A stretch of DNA of 64,000 bases from Balaenoptera acutorostrata (taxonomy: Eukaryota > Chordata > Mammalia > Artiodactyla > Balaenopteridae). Shown in pieces: positions 22,867 to 35,175 of this stretch. The DNA is taken from NCBI RefSeq assembly GCF_949987535.1, contig NW_026645839.1, positions 310,001 through 374,000 on the forward strand, given 5' to 3'. How positions within the stretch are numbered: the first letter of the stretch is position 1; each line of letters begins with the position of its first letter. The notes under the pieces were generated by a model. The model was not told the DNA's origin and searched no databases. It saw nothing but the letters and a program-made list of their open reading frames with translations. The position numbers were made by a program, and so were the translations under genes.

Positions 22867-24625
22867 GATGGGTACCATGCAGTATTACTTGAAAGGGTCT
22901 GCGTTGGCTCACCCAACCTCACCGAACCTCTCAGCCCCAAGAGTGTCCACCCTTATGTCTCAATCAGCTGTGGGTCTAGATATGGTCAATCCAGGTTGCA
23001 TCACAGCCCCTGAACGAATTTTGTAAGAATTTCTCTCTCTTTCACTGTCTTTGTTTCACGGGTTTTGAAAAGTAATTTATTTTTATAATGGGGTTTAACT
23101 GCTTTTCACGGCTGTGTTTATGCCGCTTTACACCCCCTTGACTCACTTACAGAGAGATATCAATACATAGGTTTGAAGATTCTTACTAGTCAGATATATT
23201 CTTGTGCGGTGAATAGGGGGTGTTGAGTCCAGTTCACTGAAAAAGGAATAGGTCTTGTCTCTTACATATTGGGTTTATGGAACGGTATCTGAGCTAATTT
23301 GAAACCCTTGTTTTATGCATCACCCCACCTCACCTTTCCCGTTCAGCAGCCATAGTGTGTTTCCTAAACGTGGGACTCTGTTCTGTTTTGCAATTCAGTT
23401 CAAGGGTAGCGGTTTTTACATTCCCTCTAGAAGTGATATCTTATGATAAGTGTCTTTTTCTGTGTGACTTATTTCACTTAGAATCGTCGTACCTAAATCC
23501 ACTCATCGTGCTGCTACTAGCCTTATGACGTTGATTTCATGGCTGAGTGATATTCCATTGTACATGAGGACCACAACTTCTTTATCCATTTTTCTCTTTC
23601 CTAGGATATTTAAGGTGTAATGAAGTGGGGGTTCTTGTCCACAGAGCAGCCCTAAGCTTTGGGGTGCCTGTGTCTTGCTGATTTTTAGTTTTCCCAATTT
23701 ATACGCCCATGAGTGGAAGTGCCCTATGCTCTCCAAGCTGTGTTTTTTAGATGTTTCAGAACACACCGTACACTTCTCCAGAGTGGCTGTTGGCAATTTA
23801 CATCCCACCCATCAGCGTAGCAAGGCTCCCATTTCTCCATGGCCGGTCCTGCATTTCTGGTTTGGACACTTTTTTCCCCATGGCCCTTTTGCCCGCTGGG
23901 AAGCGAGACTTCTTTGGAGCGCTGATTGGCCTTTCCAGGTTGCTTGGTTGGCCAAAAAGGGCGTATGCGTTTTTTCCTGAATATACTCAGGAAAAAACGC
24001 ATACGCCCTTTTTGGCCAAGGGCATCATTGTCCACGTTTTGCCGCTTTTCATGTGCTTTCAAGGCGATTCGAATCTACCTCCTGAAATCTGTTTCCTGCA
24101 ATTCTGCCTTGCTTTCAAAGCCTCTTCGTTGCCTTCCCTTAATATATTTGTGGACGAGAGGTATCATTTAAAACTCTGCAGGTTTGTGAATTGCAGTGCC
24201 CCTGAGCTCCATTTTTCAACCCGCTTTTTTGGGAGCTGGCCGCCAAAGCGCAGGATTGCTTCAGGCCCTCTTCTGGTTCTGGGGGGCAGGCTGAGCTTGT
24301 GCTTAATTCTTCTTCCTGATGGGAAAATAGAGTGACCTGTGCCTGTCCCAACACCTAGAGCTAGTCTCTCATTGGTTCCCCCTCTTCCCCTTCATCCTCA
24401 GGACAAATTGCAACCTGTACGGAACAGGAGGTTAAAGGTGCTGATTCTCCAAGGAGGGAGATGGCTAGTAAATCGGCTGGAATGGCGAACCCGAGCAAAG
24501 GAGATGAGAAATGAGGTGCGTTTTAGAAACCTTTCCCGATCACACGGTGTACCATCTTCTGGGTTTCTCATGCCTGTTTTCGACGTAGGAAGATGCCCTT
24601 GAACCTGGAGATTTGGGACCCATGG
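22867..24625. repeat. Satellite unit 14
   Basis: Palindrome 23948-24019, one central mismatch. Private changes: GGTTTAACTGC near 23098, CCTAAGCTTTGG near 23653 (creates a HindIII-type site at 23654-23659) and CAACCCGC near 24218. Confidence 0.97.
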
Positions 24626-26384
24626 GATGGGTACCATGCAGTATTACTTGAAAGGGTCTGCGTTGGCTCACCCAACCTCACCGAACCTCTCAGCCCCAAG
24701 AGTGTCCACCCTTATGTCTCAATCAGCTGTGGGTCTAGATATGGTCAATCCAGGTTGCATCACAGCCCCTGAACGAATTTTGTAAGAATTTCTCTCTCTT
24801 TCACTGTCTTTGTTTCACGGGTTTTGAAAAGTAATTTATTTTTATAATGGGGTTTAGCTGCTTTTCACGGCTGTGTTTATGCCGCTTTACACCCCCTTGA
24901 CTCACTTACAGAGAGATATCAATACATAGGTTTGAAGATTCTTACTAGTCAGATATATTCTTGTGCGGTGAATAGGGGGTGTTGAGTCCAGTTCACTGAA
25001 AAAGGAATAGGTCTTGTCTCTTACATATTGGGTTTATGGAACGGTATCTGAGCTAATTTGAAACCCTTGTTTTATGCATCACCCCACCTCACCATTCCCG
25101 TTCAGCAGCCATAGTGTGTTTCCTAAACGTGGGACTGTGTTCTGTTTTGCAATTCAGTTCAAGGGTAGCGGTTTTTACATTCCCTCTAGAAGTGATATCT
25201 TATGATAAGTGTCTTTTTCTGTGTGACTTATTTCACTTAGAATCGTCGTACCTAAATCCACTCATCGTGCTGCTACTAGCCTTATGACGTTGATTTCATG
25301 GCTGAGTGATATTCCATTGTACATGAGGACCACAACTTCTTTATCCATTTTTCTCTTTCCTAGGATATTTAAGGTGTAATGAAGTGGGGGTTCTTGTCCA
25401 CAGAGCAGCCCTAAACTTTGGGGTGCCTGTGTCTTGCTGATTTTTAGTTTTCCCAATTTATACGCCCATGAGTGGAAGTGCCCTATGCTCTCCAAGCTGT
25501 GTTTTTTAGATGTTTCAGAACACACCGTACACTTCTCCAGAGTGGCTGTTGGCAATTTACATCCCACCCATCAGCGTAGCAAGGCTCCCATTTCTCCATG
25601 GCCGGTCCTGCATTTCTGGTTTGGACACTTTTTTCCCCATGGCCCTTTTGCCCGCTGGGAAGCGAGACTTCTTTGGAGCGCTGATTGGCCTTTCCAGGTT
25701 GCTTGGTTGGCCAAAAAGGGCGTATGCGTTTTTTCCTGAATATATTCAGGAAAAAACGCATACGCCCTTTTTGGCCAAGGGCATCATTGTCCACGTTTTG
25801 CCGCTTTTCATGTGCTTTCAAGGCGATTCGAATCTACCTCCTGAAATCTGTTTCCTGCAATTCTGCCTTGCTTTCAAAGCCTCTTCGTTGCCTTCCCTTA
25901 ATATATTTGTGGACGAGAGGTATCATTTAAAACTGTGCAGGTTTGTGAATTGCAGTGCCCCTGAGCTCCATTTTTCAACTCGGTTTTTTGGGAGCTGGCC
26001 GCCAAAGCGCAGGATTGCTTCAGGCCCTCTTCTGGTTCTGGGGGGCAGGCTGAGCTTGTGCTTAATTCTTCTTCCTGATGGGAAAATAGAGTGACCTGTG
26101 CCTGTCCCAACACCTAGAGCTAGTCTCTCATTGGTTCCCCCTCTTCCCCTTCATCCTCAGGACAAATTGCAACCTGTACGGAACAGGAGGTTAAAGGTGC
26201 TGATTCTCCAAGGAGGGAGATGGCTAGTAAATCGGCTGGAATGGTGAACCCGAGCAAAGGAGATGAGAAATGAGGTGCGTTTTAGAAACCTTTCCCGATC
26301 ACACGGTGTACCATCTTCTGGGTTTCTCATGCCTGTTTTCGACGTAGGAAGATGCCCTTGAACCTGGAGATTTGGGACCCATGG
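24626..26384. repeat. Satellite unit 15
   Basis: Palindrome 25707-25778, perfect. Private changes: CACCATTCCC near 25090, GGGACTGTG near 25133, AAACTGTGCAGG near 25932 and AACTCGGTT near 25978. ATGGTGAAC near 26242 is shared with unit 2. Confidence 0.97.
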
Positions 26385-28142
26385 GATGGGTACCATGCAG
26401 TATTACTTGAAAGGGTCTGCGTTGGCTCACCCAACCTCACCGAACCTCTCAGCCCCAAGAGTGTCCACCCTTATGTCTCAATCAGCTGTGGGTCTAGATA
26501 TGGTCAATCCAGGTTGCATCACAGCCCCTGAACGAATTTTGTAAGAATTTCTCTCTCTTTCACTGTCTTTGTTTCACGGGTTTTGAAAAGTAATTTATTT
26601 TTATAATGGGGTTTAGCTGCTTTTCACGGCTGTGTTTATGCCGCTTTACACCCCCTTGACTCACTTACAGAGAGATATCAATACATAGGTTTGAAGATTC
26701 TTACTAGTCAGATATATTCTTGTGCGGTGAATAGGGGGTGTTGAGTCCAGTTCACTGAGCAAGGAATAGGTCTTGTCTCTTACATATTGGGTTAATGGAA
26801 CGGTATCGAGCTAATTTGAAACCCTTGTTTTATGCATCACCCCACCTCACCTTTCCCGTTCAGCAGCCATAGTGTGTTTCCTAAACGTGGGACTCTGTTC
26901 TGTTTTGCAATTCAGTTCAAGGGTAGCGGTTTTTACATTCCCTCTAGAAGTGATATCTTATGATAAGTGTCTTTTTCTGTGTGACTTATTTCACTTAGAA
27001 TCGTCGTACCTAAATCCACTCATCGTGCTGCTACTAGCCTTATGACGTTGATTTCATGGCTGAGTGATATTCCATTGTACATGAGGACCACAACTTCTTT
27101 ATCCACTTTTCTCTTTCCTAGGATATTTAAGGTGTAATGAAGTGGGGGTTCTTGTCCACAGAGCAGCCCTAAACTTTGGGGTGCCTGTGTCTTGCTGATT
27201 TTTAGTTTTCCCAATTTATACGGCCATGAGTGGAAGTGCCCTATGCTCTCCAAGCTGTGTTTTTTAGATGTTTCAGAACACACCGTACACTTCTCCAGAG
27301 TGGCTGTTGGCAATTTACATCCCACCCATCAGCGTAGCAAGGCTCCCATTTCTCCATGGCCGGTCCTGCATTTCTGGTTTGGACACTTTTTTCCCCATGG
27401 CCCTTTTGCCCGCTGGGAAGCGAGACTTCTTTGGAGCGCTGATTGGCCTTTCCAGGTTGCTTGGTTGGCCAAAAAGGGCGTATGCGTTTTTTCCTGAATA
27501 TATTCAGGAAAAAACGCATACGCCCTTTTTGGCCAAGGGCATCATTGTCCACGTTTTGCCGCTTTTCATGTGCTTTCAAGGCGATTCGAATCTACCTCCT
27601 GAAATCTGTTTCCTGCAATTCTGCCTTGCTTTCAAAGCCTCTTCGTTGCCTTCCCTTAATATATTTGTGGACGAGAGGTATCATTTAAAACTCTGCAAGT
27701 TTGTGAATTGCAGTGCCCCTGAGCTCCATTTTTCAACTCGCTTTTTGGGGAGCTGGCCGCAAAAGCGCAGGATTGCTTCAGGCCCTCTTCTGGTTCTGGG
27801 GGGCAGGCTGAGCTTGTGCTTAATTCTTCTTCCTGATGGGAAAATAGAGTGACCTGTGCCTGTCCCAACACCTAGAGCTAGTCTCTCATTGGTTCCCCCT
27901 CTTCCCCTTCATCCTCAGGACAAATTGCAACTTGTACGGAACAGGAGGTTAAAGGTGCTGATTCTCCAAGGAGGGAGATGGCTAGTAAATCGGCTGGAAT
28001 GGCGAACCCGAGCAAAGGAGATGAGAAATGAGGTGCGTTTTAGAAACCTATCCCGATCACACGGTGTACCATCTTCTGGGTTTCTCATGCCTGTTTTCGA
28101 CGTAGGAAGATGCCCTTGGACCTGGAGATTTGGGACCCATGG
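26385..28142. repeat. Satellite unit 16
   Basis: 1,758 bp; the missing base is in GGTATCGAGC near 26809. Palindrome 27465-27536, perfect. Shares GGGTTAATGG, the one-base loss, GCAAGTTTG near 27697, TTTTTGGGGAGC near 27742 and CAACTTG near 27931 with unit 25, nine units away. Private: ATCCACTTTTC near 27102, and CCTTGGACC near 28115, which removes a stop codon and lengthens a meaningless open frame. Confidence 0.97.
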
Positions 28143-29901
28143 GATGGGTACCATGCAGTATTACTTGAAAGGGTCTGCGTTGGCTCACCCAACCTCACCG
28201 AACCTCTCAGCCCCAAGAGTGTCCACCCTTATGTCTCAATCAGCTGTGGGTCTAGATATGGTCAATCCAGGTTGCATCACAGCCCCTGAACGAATTTTGT
28301 AAGAATTTCTCTCTCTTTCACTGTCTTTGTTTCACGGGTTTTGAAAAGTAATTTATTTTTATAATGGGGTTTAGCTGCTTTTCACGGCTGTGTTTATGGC
28401 GCTTTACACCCCCTTGACTCACTTACAGAGAGATATCAATACATAGGTTTGAAGATTCTTACTAGTCAGATATATTCTTGTGCGGTGAATAGGGGGTGTT
28501 GAGTCCAGGTCACTGAGCAAGGAATAGGTCTTGTCTCTTACATATTGGGTTTATGGAACGGTATCTGAGCTAATTTGAAACCCTTGTTTTATGCATCACC
28601 CCACCTCACCTTTCCCGTTCAGCAGCCATAGTGTGTTTCCTAAACGTGGGACTCTGTTCTGTTTTGCAATTCAGTTCAAGTGTAGCGGTTTTTACATTCC
28701 CTCTCTAAGTGATATCTTATGATAAGTGTCTTTTTCTGTGTGACTTATTTCACTTACAATCGTCGTACCTAAATCCACTCATCGTGCTGCTACTAGCCTT
28801 ATGACGTTGATTTCATGGCTGAGTGATATTCCATTGTACATGAGGACCACAACTTCTTTATCCATTTTTCTCTTTCCTAGGATATTTAAGGTGTAATGAA
28901 GTGGGGGTTCTTGTCCACAGAGCAGCCCTAAACTTTGGGGTGCCTGTGTCTTGCTGATTTTTAGTTTTCCCAATTTATACGCCCATGAGTGGAAGTGCCC
29001 TATGCTCTCCAAGCTGTGTTTTTTAGATGTTTCAGAACACACCGTACACTTCTCCAGAGTGGCTGTTGGCAATTTACATCCCACCCATCAGCGTAGCAAG
29101 GCTCCCATTTCTCCATGGCCGGTCCTGCATTTCTGGTTTGGACACTTTTTTCCGCATGGCCCTTTTGCCCGCTGGGAAGCGAGACTTCTTTGGAGCGCTG
29201 ATTGGCCTTTCCAGGTTGCTTGGTTGGCCAAAAAGGGCGTATGCGTTTTTTCCTGAATATATTCAGGAAAAAACGCATACGCCCTTTTTGGCCAAGGGCA
29301 TCATTGTCCACGTTTTGCCGCTTTTCATGTGCTTTCAAGGCGATTCGAATCTACCTCCTGAAATCTGTTTCCTGCAATTCTGCCTTGCTTTCAAAGCCTC
29401 TTCGTTGCCTTCCCTTAATATATTTGTGGACGAGAGGTATCATTTGAAACTCTGCAGGTCTGTGAATTGCAGTGCCCCTGAGCTCCATTTTTCAACTCGC
29501 TTTTTTGGGAGCTGGCCGCAAAAGCGCAGGATTGCTTCAGGCCCTCTTCTGGTTCTGGAGGGCAGGCTGAGCTTGTGCTTAATTCTTCTTCCTGATGGGA
29601 AAATAGAGTGACCTGTGCCTGTCCCAACACCTAGAGCTAGTCTCTCATTGGTTCCCCCTCTTCCCCTTCATCCTCAGGACAAATTGCAACCTGTACGGAA
29701 CAGGAGGTTAAAGGTGCTGATTCTCCAAGGAGGGAGATGGCTAGTAAATCGGCTGGAATGGCGAACCCGAGCAAAGGAGATGAGAAATGAGGTGCGTTTT
29801 AGAAACCTATCCCGATCACACGGTGTACCATCTTCTGGGTTTCTTATGCCTGTTTTCGACGTAGGAAGATGCCCTTGAACCTGGAGATTTGGGACCCATG
29901 G
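28143..29901. repeat. Satellite unit 17
   Basis: Palindrome 29224-29295, perfect. The left part (TATGGCGCTT near 28396, CCAGGTCACTGAGC near 28505, TCTCTAAGTG) matches units 22 and 26. The right part (GGTCTGTG near 29457, CTGGAGGGC near 29556) matches units 28 and 29. Private: CACTTACAATCG near 28752, TTTGAAACTC near 29443 and TTTCTTATGCC near 29840. Confidence 0.97.
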
Positions 29902-31658
29902 GATGGGTACCATGCAGTATTACTTGAAAGGGTCTGCGTTGGCTCACCCAACCTCACCGAACCTCTCAGCCCCAAGAGTGTCCACCCTTATGTCTCAATC
30001 AGCTGTGGGTCTAGATATGGTCAATCCAGGTTGCATCACAGCCCCTGAACGAATTTTGTAAGAATTTCTCTCTCTTTCACTGTCTTTGTTTCACGGGTTT
30101 TGAAAAGTAATTTATTTTTATAATGGGGTTTAGCTGCTTTTCACGGCTGTGTTTATGCCGCTTTGCACCCCCTTGACTCACTTACAGAGAGATATCAATA
30201 CATAGGTTTGAAGATTCTTACTAGTCAGATATATTCTTGTGCGGTGAATAGGGGGTGTTGAGTCCAGTTCACTGAGCAAGGAATAGGTCTTGTCTCTTAC
30301 ATATTGGGTTTATGGAACGGTATCTGAGCTAATTTAAAACCCTTGTTTTATGCATCACCCCACCTCACCTTTCCCGTTCAGCAGCCATAGTGTGTTTCCT
30401 AAACGTGGGACTCTGTTCTGTTTTGCAATTCAGTTCAAGTGTAGCGGTTTTTACATTCCCTCTCTAAGTGATATCTTATGATAAGTGTCTTTTTCTGTGT
30501 GACTTATTTCACTTAGAATCGTCGTACCTAAATCCACTCATCGTGCTGCTACTAGCCTTATGACGTTGATTTCATGGCTGAGTGATATTCCATTGTACAT
30601 GAGGACCACAACTTCTTTATCCATTTTTCTCTTTCCTAGGATATTTAAGGTGTAATGAAGTGGGGGTTCTTGTCCACAGAGCAGCCCTAAACTTTGGGGT
30701 GCCTGTGTCTTGCTGATTTTTAGTTTTCCCAATTTATACGCCCATGAGTGGAAGTGCCCTATGCTCTCCAAGCTGTGTTTTTAGATGTTTCAGAACACAA
30801 CGTACACTTCTCCGGAGTGCCTGTTGGCAATTTACATCCCACCCATCAGCGTAGCAAGGCTCCCATTTCTCCATGGCCGGTCCTGCATTTCTGGTTTGGA
30901 CACTTTTTTCCCCATGGCCCTTTTGCCCGCTGGGAAGTGAGACTTCTTTGGAGCGCTGATTGGCCTTTCCAGGTTGCTTGGTTGGCCAAAAAGGGCGTAT
31001 GCGTTTTTTCCTGAATATATTCAGGAAAAAACGCATACGCCCTTTTTGGCCAAGGGCATCATTGTCCACGTTTTGCCGCTTTTCATGTGCTTTCAAGGCG
31101 ATTCGAATCTACCTCCTGAAATCTGTTTCCTGCAATTCTGCCTTGCTTTCAAAGCCTCTTCGTTGCCTTCCCTTAATATATTTGTGGACGAGAGGTATCA
31201 TTTAAAACTCTGCAGGTTTGTGAATTGCAGTGCCCCTGAGCTCCATTTTTCAACTCGCTTTTTTGGGAGCTGGCCGCCAAAGCGCAGGATTGCTTCAGGC
31301 CCTCTTCTGGTTCTGGGGGGCAGGCTGAGCTTGTGCTTAATTCTTCTTCCTGATGGGAAAATAGAGTGACCTGTGCCTGTCCCAACACCTAGAGCTAGTC
31401 TCTCATTGGTTCCCCTTCTTACCCTTCATCCTCAGGACAAATTGCAACCTGTACGGAACAGGAGGTTAAAGGTGCTGATTCTCCAAGGAGGGAGATGGCT
31501 AGTAAATCGGCTGGAATGGCGAACCCGAGCAAAGGAGATGAGAAATGAGGTGCGTTTTAGAAACCTATCCCGATCACACGGTGTACCATCTTCTGGGTTT
31601 CTCATGCCTGTTTTCGACGTAGAAGATGCCCTTGAACCTGGAGATTTGGGACCCATGG
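29902..31658. repeat. Satellite unit 18 (variant type B)
   Basis: 1,757 bp, with one T lost at GTGTTTTTAGATG near 30777 and one G lost at GACGTAGAAG near 31616. Palindrome 30982-31053, perfect. Linked changes CACAACG, CCGGAGTGCC near 30812, GGAAGTGAG near 30935 and CTTCTTACCC near 31415 recur as a set in unit 31, 13 units downstream. Private: TTTGCACCC near 30163. Confidence 0.97.
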
Positions 31659-33416
31659 GATGGGTACCATGCAGTATTACTTGAAAGGGTCTGCGTTGGC
31701 TCACCCAACCTCACCGAACCTCTCAGCCCCAAGAGTGTCCACCCTTATGTCTCAATCAGCTGTGGGTCTAGATATGGTCAATCCAGGTTGCATCACAGCC
31801 CCTGAACGAATTTTGTAAGAATTTCTCTCTCTTTCACTGTCTTTGTTTCACGGGTTTTGAAAAGTAATTTATTTTTATAATGGGGTTTAGCTGCTTTTCA
31901 CGGCTGTGTTTATGCCGCTTTACACCCCCTTGACTCACTTACAGAGAGATATCAATACATAGGTTTGAAGATTCTTACTAGTCAGATACATTCTTGTGCG
32001 GTGAATAGGGGGTGTTGAATCCAGTTCACTGAAAAAGGAATAGGTCTTGTCTCTTACATATTGGGTTTATGGAACGGTATCGGAGCTAATTTGAAACCCT
32101 TGTTTTATGCATCACCCCACCTCACCTTTCCCGTTCAGCAGCCATAGTGTGTTTCCTAAACGTGGGACTCTGTTCTGTTTTGCAATTCAGTTCAAGGGTA
32201 GCGGTTTTTACATTCCCTCTAGAAGTGATATCTTATGATAAGTGTCTTTTTCTGTGTGACTTATTTCACTTAGAATCATCGTACCTAAATCCACTCATCG
32301 TGCTGCTACTAGCCTTATGACGTTGATTTCATGGCTGAGTGATATTCCATTGTACATGAGGACCACAACTTCTTTATCCATTTTTCTCTTTCCTAGGATA
32401 TTTAAGGTGTAATGAAGTGGGGGTTCTTGTCCACAGAGCAGCCCTAAACTTTGGGGTTCCTGTGTCTTGCTGATTTTTAGTTTTCCCAATTTATACGCCC
32501 ATGAGTGGAAGTGCCCTATGCTCTCCAAGCTGTGTTTTTTAGATGTTTCAGAACACACCGTACACTTCTCCAGAGTGGCTGCTGGCAATTTACATCCCAC
32601 CCATCAGCGTAGCAAGGCTCCCATTTCTCCATGGCCGGTCCTGCATTTCTGGTTTGGACACTTTTTTCCGCATGGCCCTTTTGCCCGCTGGGAAGCGAGA
32701 CTTCTTTGGAGCGCTGATTGGCCTTTCCAGGTTGCTTGGTTGGCCAAAAAGGGCGTATGCGTTTTTTCCTGAATATACTCAGGAAAAAACGCATACGCCC
32801 TTTTTGGCCAAGGGCATCATTGTCCACGTTTTGCCGCTTTTCATGTGCTTTCAAGGCGATTCGAATCTACCTCCTGAAATCTGTTTCCTGCAATTCTGCC
32901 TTGCTTTCAAAGCCTCTTCGTTGCCTTCCCTTAATATATTTGTGGACGAGAGGTATCATTTAAACTCTGCAGGTTTGTGAATTGCAGTGCCCCTGAGCTC
33001 CATTTTTCAACTCGCTTTTTTGGGAGCTGGCCGCCAAAGCGCAGGATTGCTTCAGGCCCTCTTCTGGTTCTGGGGGGCAGGCTGAGCTTGTGCTTAATTC
33101 TTCTTCCTGATGGGAAAATAGAGTGACCTGTGCCTGTCCCAACACCTAGAGCTAGTCTCTCATTGGTTCCCCCTCTTCCCCTTCATCCTCAGGACAAATT
33201 GCAACCTGTACGGAACAGGAGGTTAAAGGTGCTGATTCTCCAAGGAGGGAGATGGCTAGTAAATCGGCTGGAATGGCGAACCCGAGCAAAGGAGATGAGA
33301 AATGAGGTGCGTTTTAGAAACCTTTCCCGATCACACGGTGTACCATCTTCTGGGTTTCTCATGCCTGTTTTCGACGTAGGAAGATGCCCTTGAACCTGGA
33401 GATTTGGGACCCATGG
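31659..33416. repeat. Satellite unit 19
   Basis: 1,758 bp, with one A lost at TTTAAACTC near 32961. Palindrome 32740-32811, one central mismatch. The left part (AGATACATTC near 31985, GTTGAATCC near 32015) is shared only with unit 32. The right part carries AATCATCG and GGGGTTCC, as in units 6, 9 and 12. Private: GGCTGCTGGC near 32579. Confidence 0.97.
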
Positions 33417-35175
33417 GATGGGTACCATGCAGTATTACTTGAAAGGGTCTGCGTTGGCTCACCCAACCTCACCGAACCTCTCAGCCCCAAGAGTGTCCAC
33501 CCTTATGTCTCAATCAGCTGTGGGTCTAGATATGGTCAATCCAGGTTGCATCACAGCCCCTGAACGAATTTTGTAAGAATTTCTCTCTCTTTCACTGTCT
33601 TTGTTTGACGGGTTTTGAAAAGTAATTTATTTTTATAATGGGGTTTAGCTGCTTTTCACGGCTGTGTTTATGCCGCTTTACACCCCCTTGACTCACTTAC
33701 AGAGAGATATCAATACATAGGTTTGAAGATTCTTACTAGTCAGATATATTCTTGTGCAGTGAATAGGGGGTGTTGAGTCCAGTTCACTGAAAAAGGAATA
33801 GGTCTTGTCTCTTACATATTGGGTTTATGGAACGGTATCTGAGCTAATTTGAAACCCTTGTTTTATGCATCACCCCACCTCACCTTTCCCGTTCAGCAGC
33901 CATAGTGTGTTTCCTAAACGTGGGACTCTGTTCTGTTTTGCAATTCTGTTCAAGGGTAGCGGTTTTTACATTCCCTCTAGAAGTGATATCTTATGATAAG
34001 TGTCTTTTTCTGTGTGACTTATTTCACTTAGAATCGTCGTACCTAAATCCACTCATCGTGCTGCTACTAGCCTTATGACGTTGATTTCATGGCTGAGTGA
34101 TATTCCATTGTACATGAGGACCACAACTTCTTTATCCATTTTTCTCTTTCCTAGGATATTTAAGGTGTAATGAAGTGGGGGTTCTTGTCCACAGAGCAGC
34201 CCTAAACTTTGGGGTGCCTGTGTCTTGCTGATTTTTAGTTTTCCCAATTTATACGCCCATGAGTGGAAGTGCCCTATGCTCTCCAAGCTGTGTTTTTTAG
34301 ATGTTTCAGAACACACCGTACACTTCTCCAGAGTGGCTGTTGGCAATTTACATCCCACCCATCAGCGTAGCAAGGCTCCCATTTCTCCATGGCCGGTCCT
34401 GCATTTCTGGTTTGGACACTTTTTTCCCCATGGCCCTTTTGCCCGCTGGGAAGCGAGACTTCTTTGGAGCGCTGATTGGCCTTTCCAGGTTGCTTGGTTG
34501 GCCAAAAAGGGCGTATGCGTTTTTTCCTGAATATATTCAGGAAAAAACGCATACGCCCTTTTTGGCCAAGGGCATCATTGTCCACGTTTTGCCGCTTTTC
34601 ATGTGCTTTCAAGGCGATTCGAATCTACCTCCTGAAATCTGTTTCCTGCAATTCTGCCTTGCTTTCAAAGCCTCTTCGTTGCCTTCCCTTAATATATTTG
34701 TGGACGAGAGGTATCATTTAAAACTCTGCAGGTTTGTGAATTGCAGTGCCCCTGAGCTCCATTTTTCAACTCGCTTTTTTGGGAGCTGGCCGCCAAAGCG
34801 CAGGATTGCTTCAGGCCCTCTTCTGGTTCTGGGGGGCAGGCTGAGCTTGTGCTTAATTCTTCTTCCTGATGGGAAAATAGAGTGACCTGTGCCTGTCCCA
34901 ACACCTAGAGCTAGTCTCTCATTGGTTCCCCCTCTTCCCCTTCATCCTCAGGACAAATTGCAACCTGTACGGAACAGGAGGTTAAAGGTGCTGATTCTCC
35001 AAGGAGGGAGATGGCTAGTAAATCGGCTGGAATGGCGAACCCGAGCAAAGGAGATGAGAAATGAGGTGCGTTTTAGAAACCTATCCCGATCACACGGTGT
35101 ACCATCTTCTGGGTTTCTCATGCCTGTTTTCGACGTAGGAAGATGCCCTTGAACCTGGAGATTTGGGACCCATGG
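33417..35175. repeat. Satellite unit 20
   Basis: Palindrome 34498-34569, perfect. Private: TTTGACGGG near 33604 and GTGCAGTG near 33756 (CpG loss). AATTCTGTTC at 33943-33952 is shared only with unit 24 and marks the start of the 4-unit duplication. Confidence 0.97.

Noticed and set aside
27856..28302. 148-codon open frame unique to the unit 16/17 junction
   Set aside because: It exists only because one base change (CCTTGAACC to CCTTGGACC near 28118) removes a stop codon in one copy; no sign of a protein.
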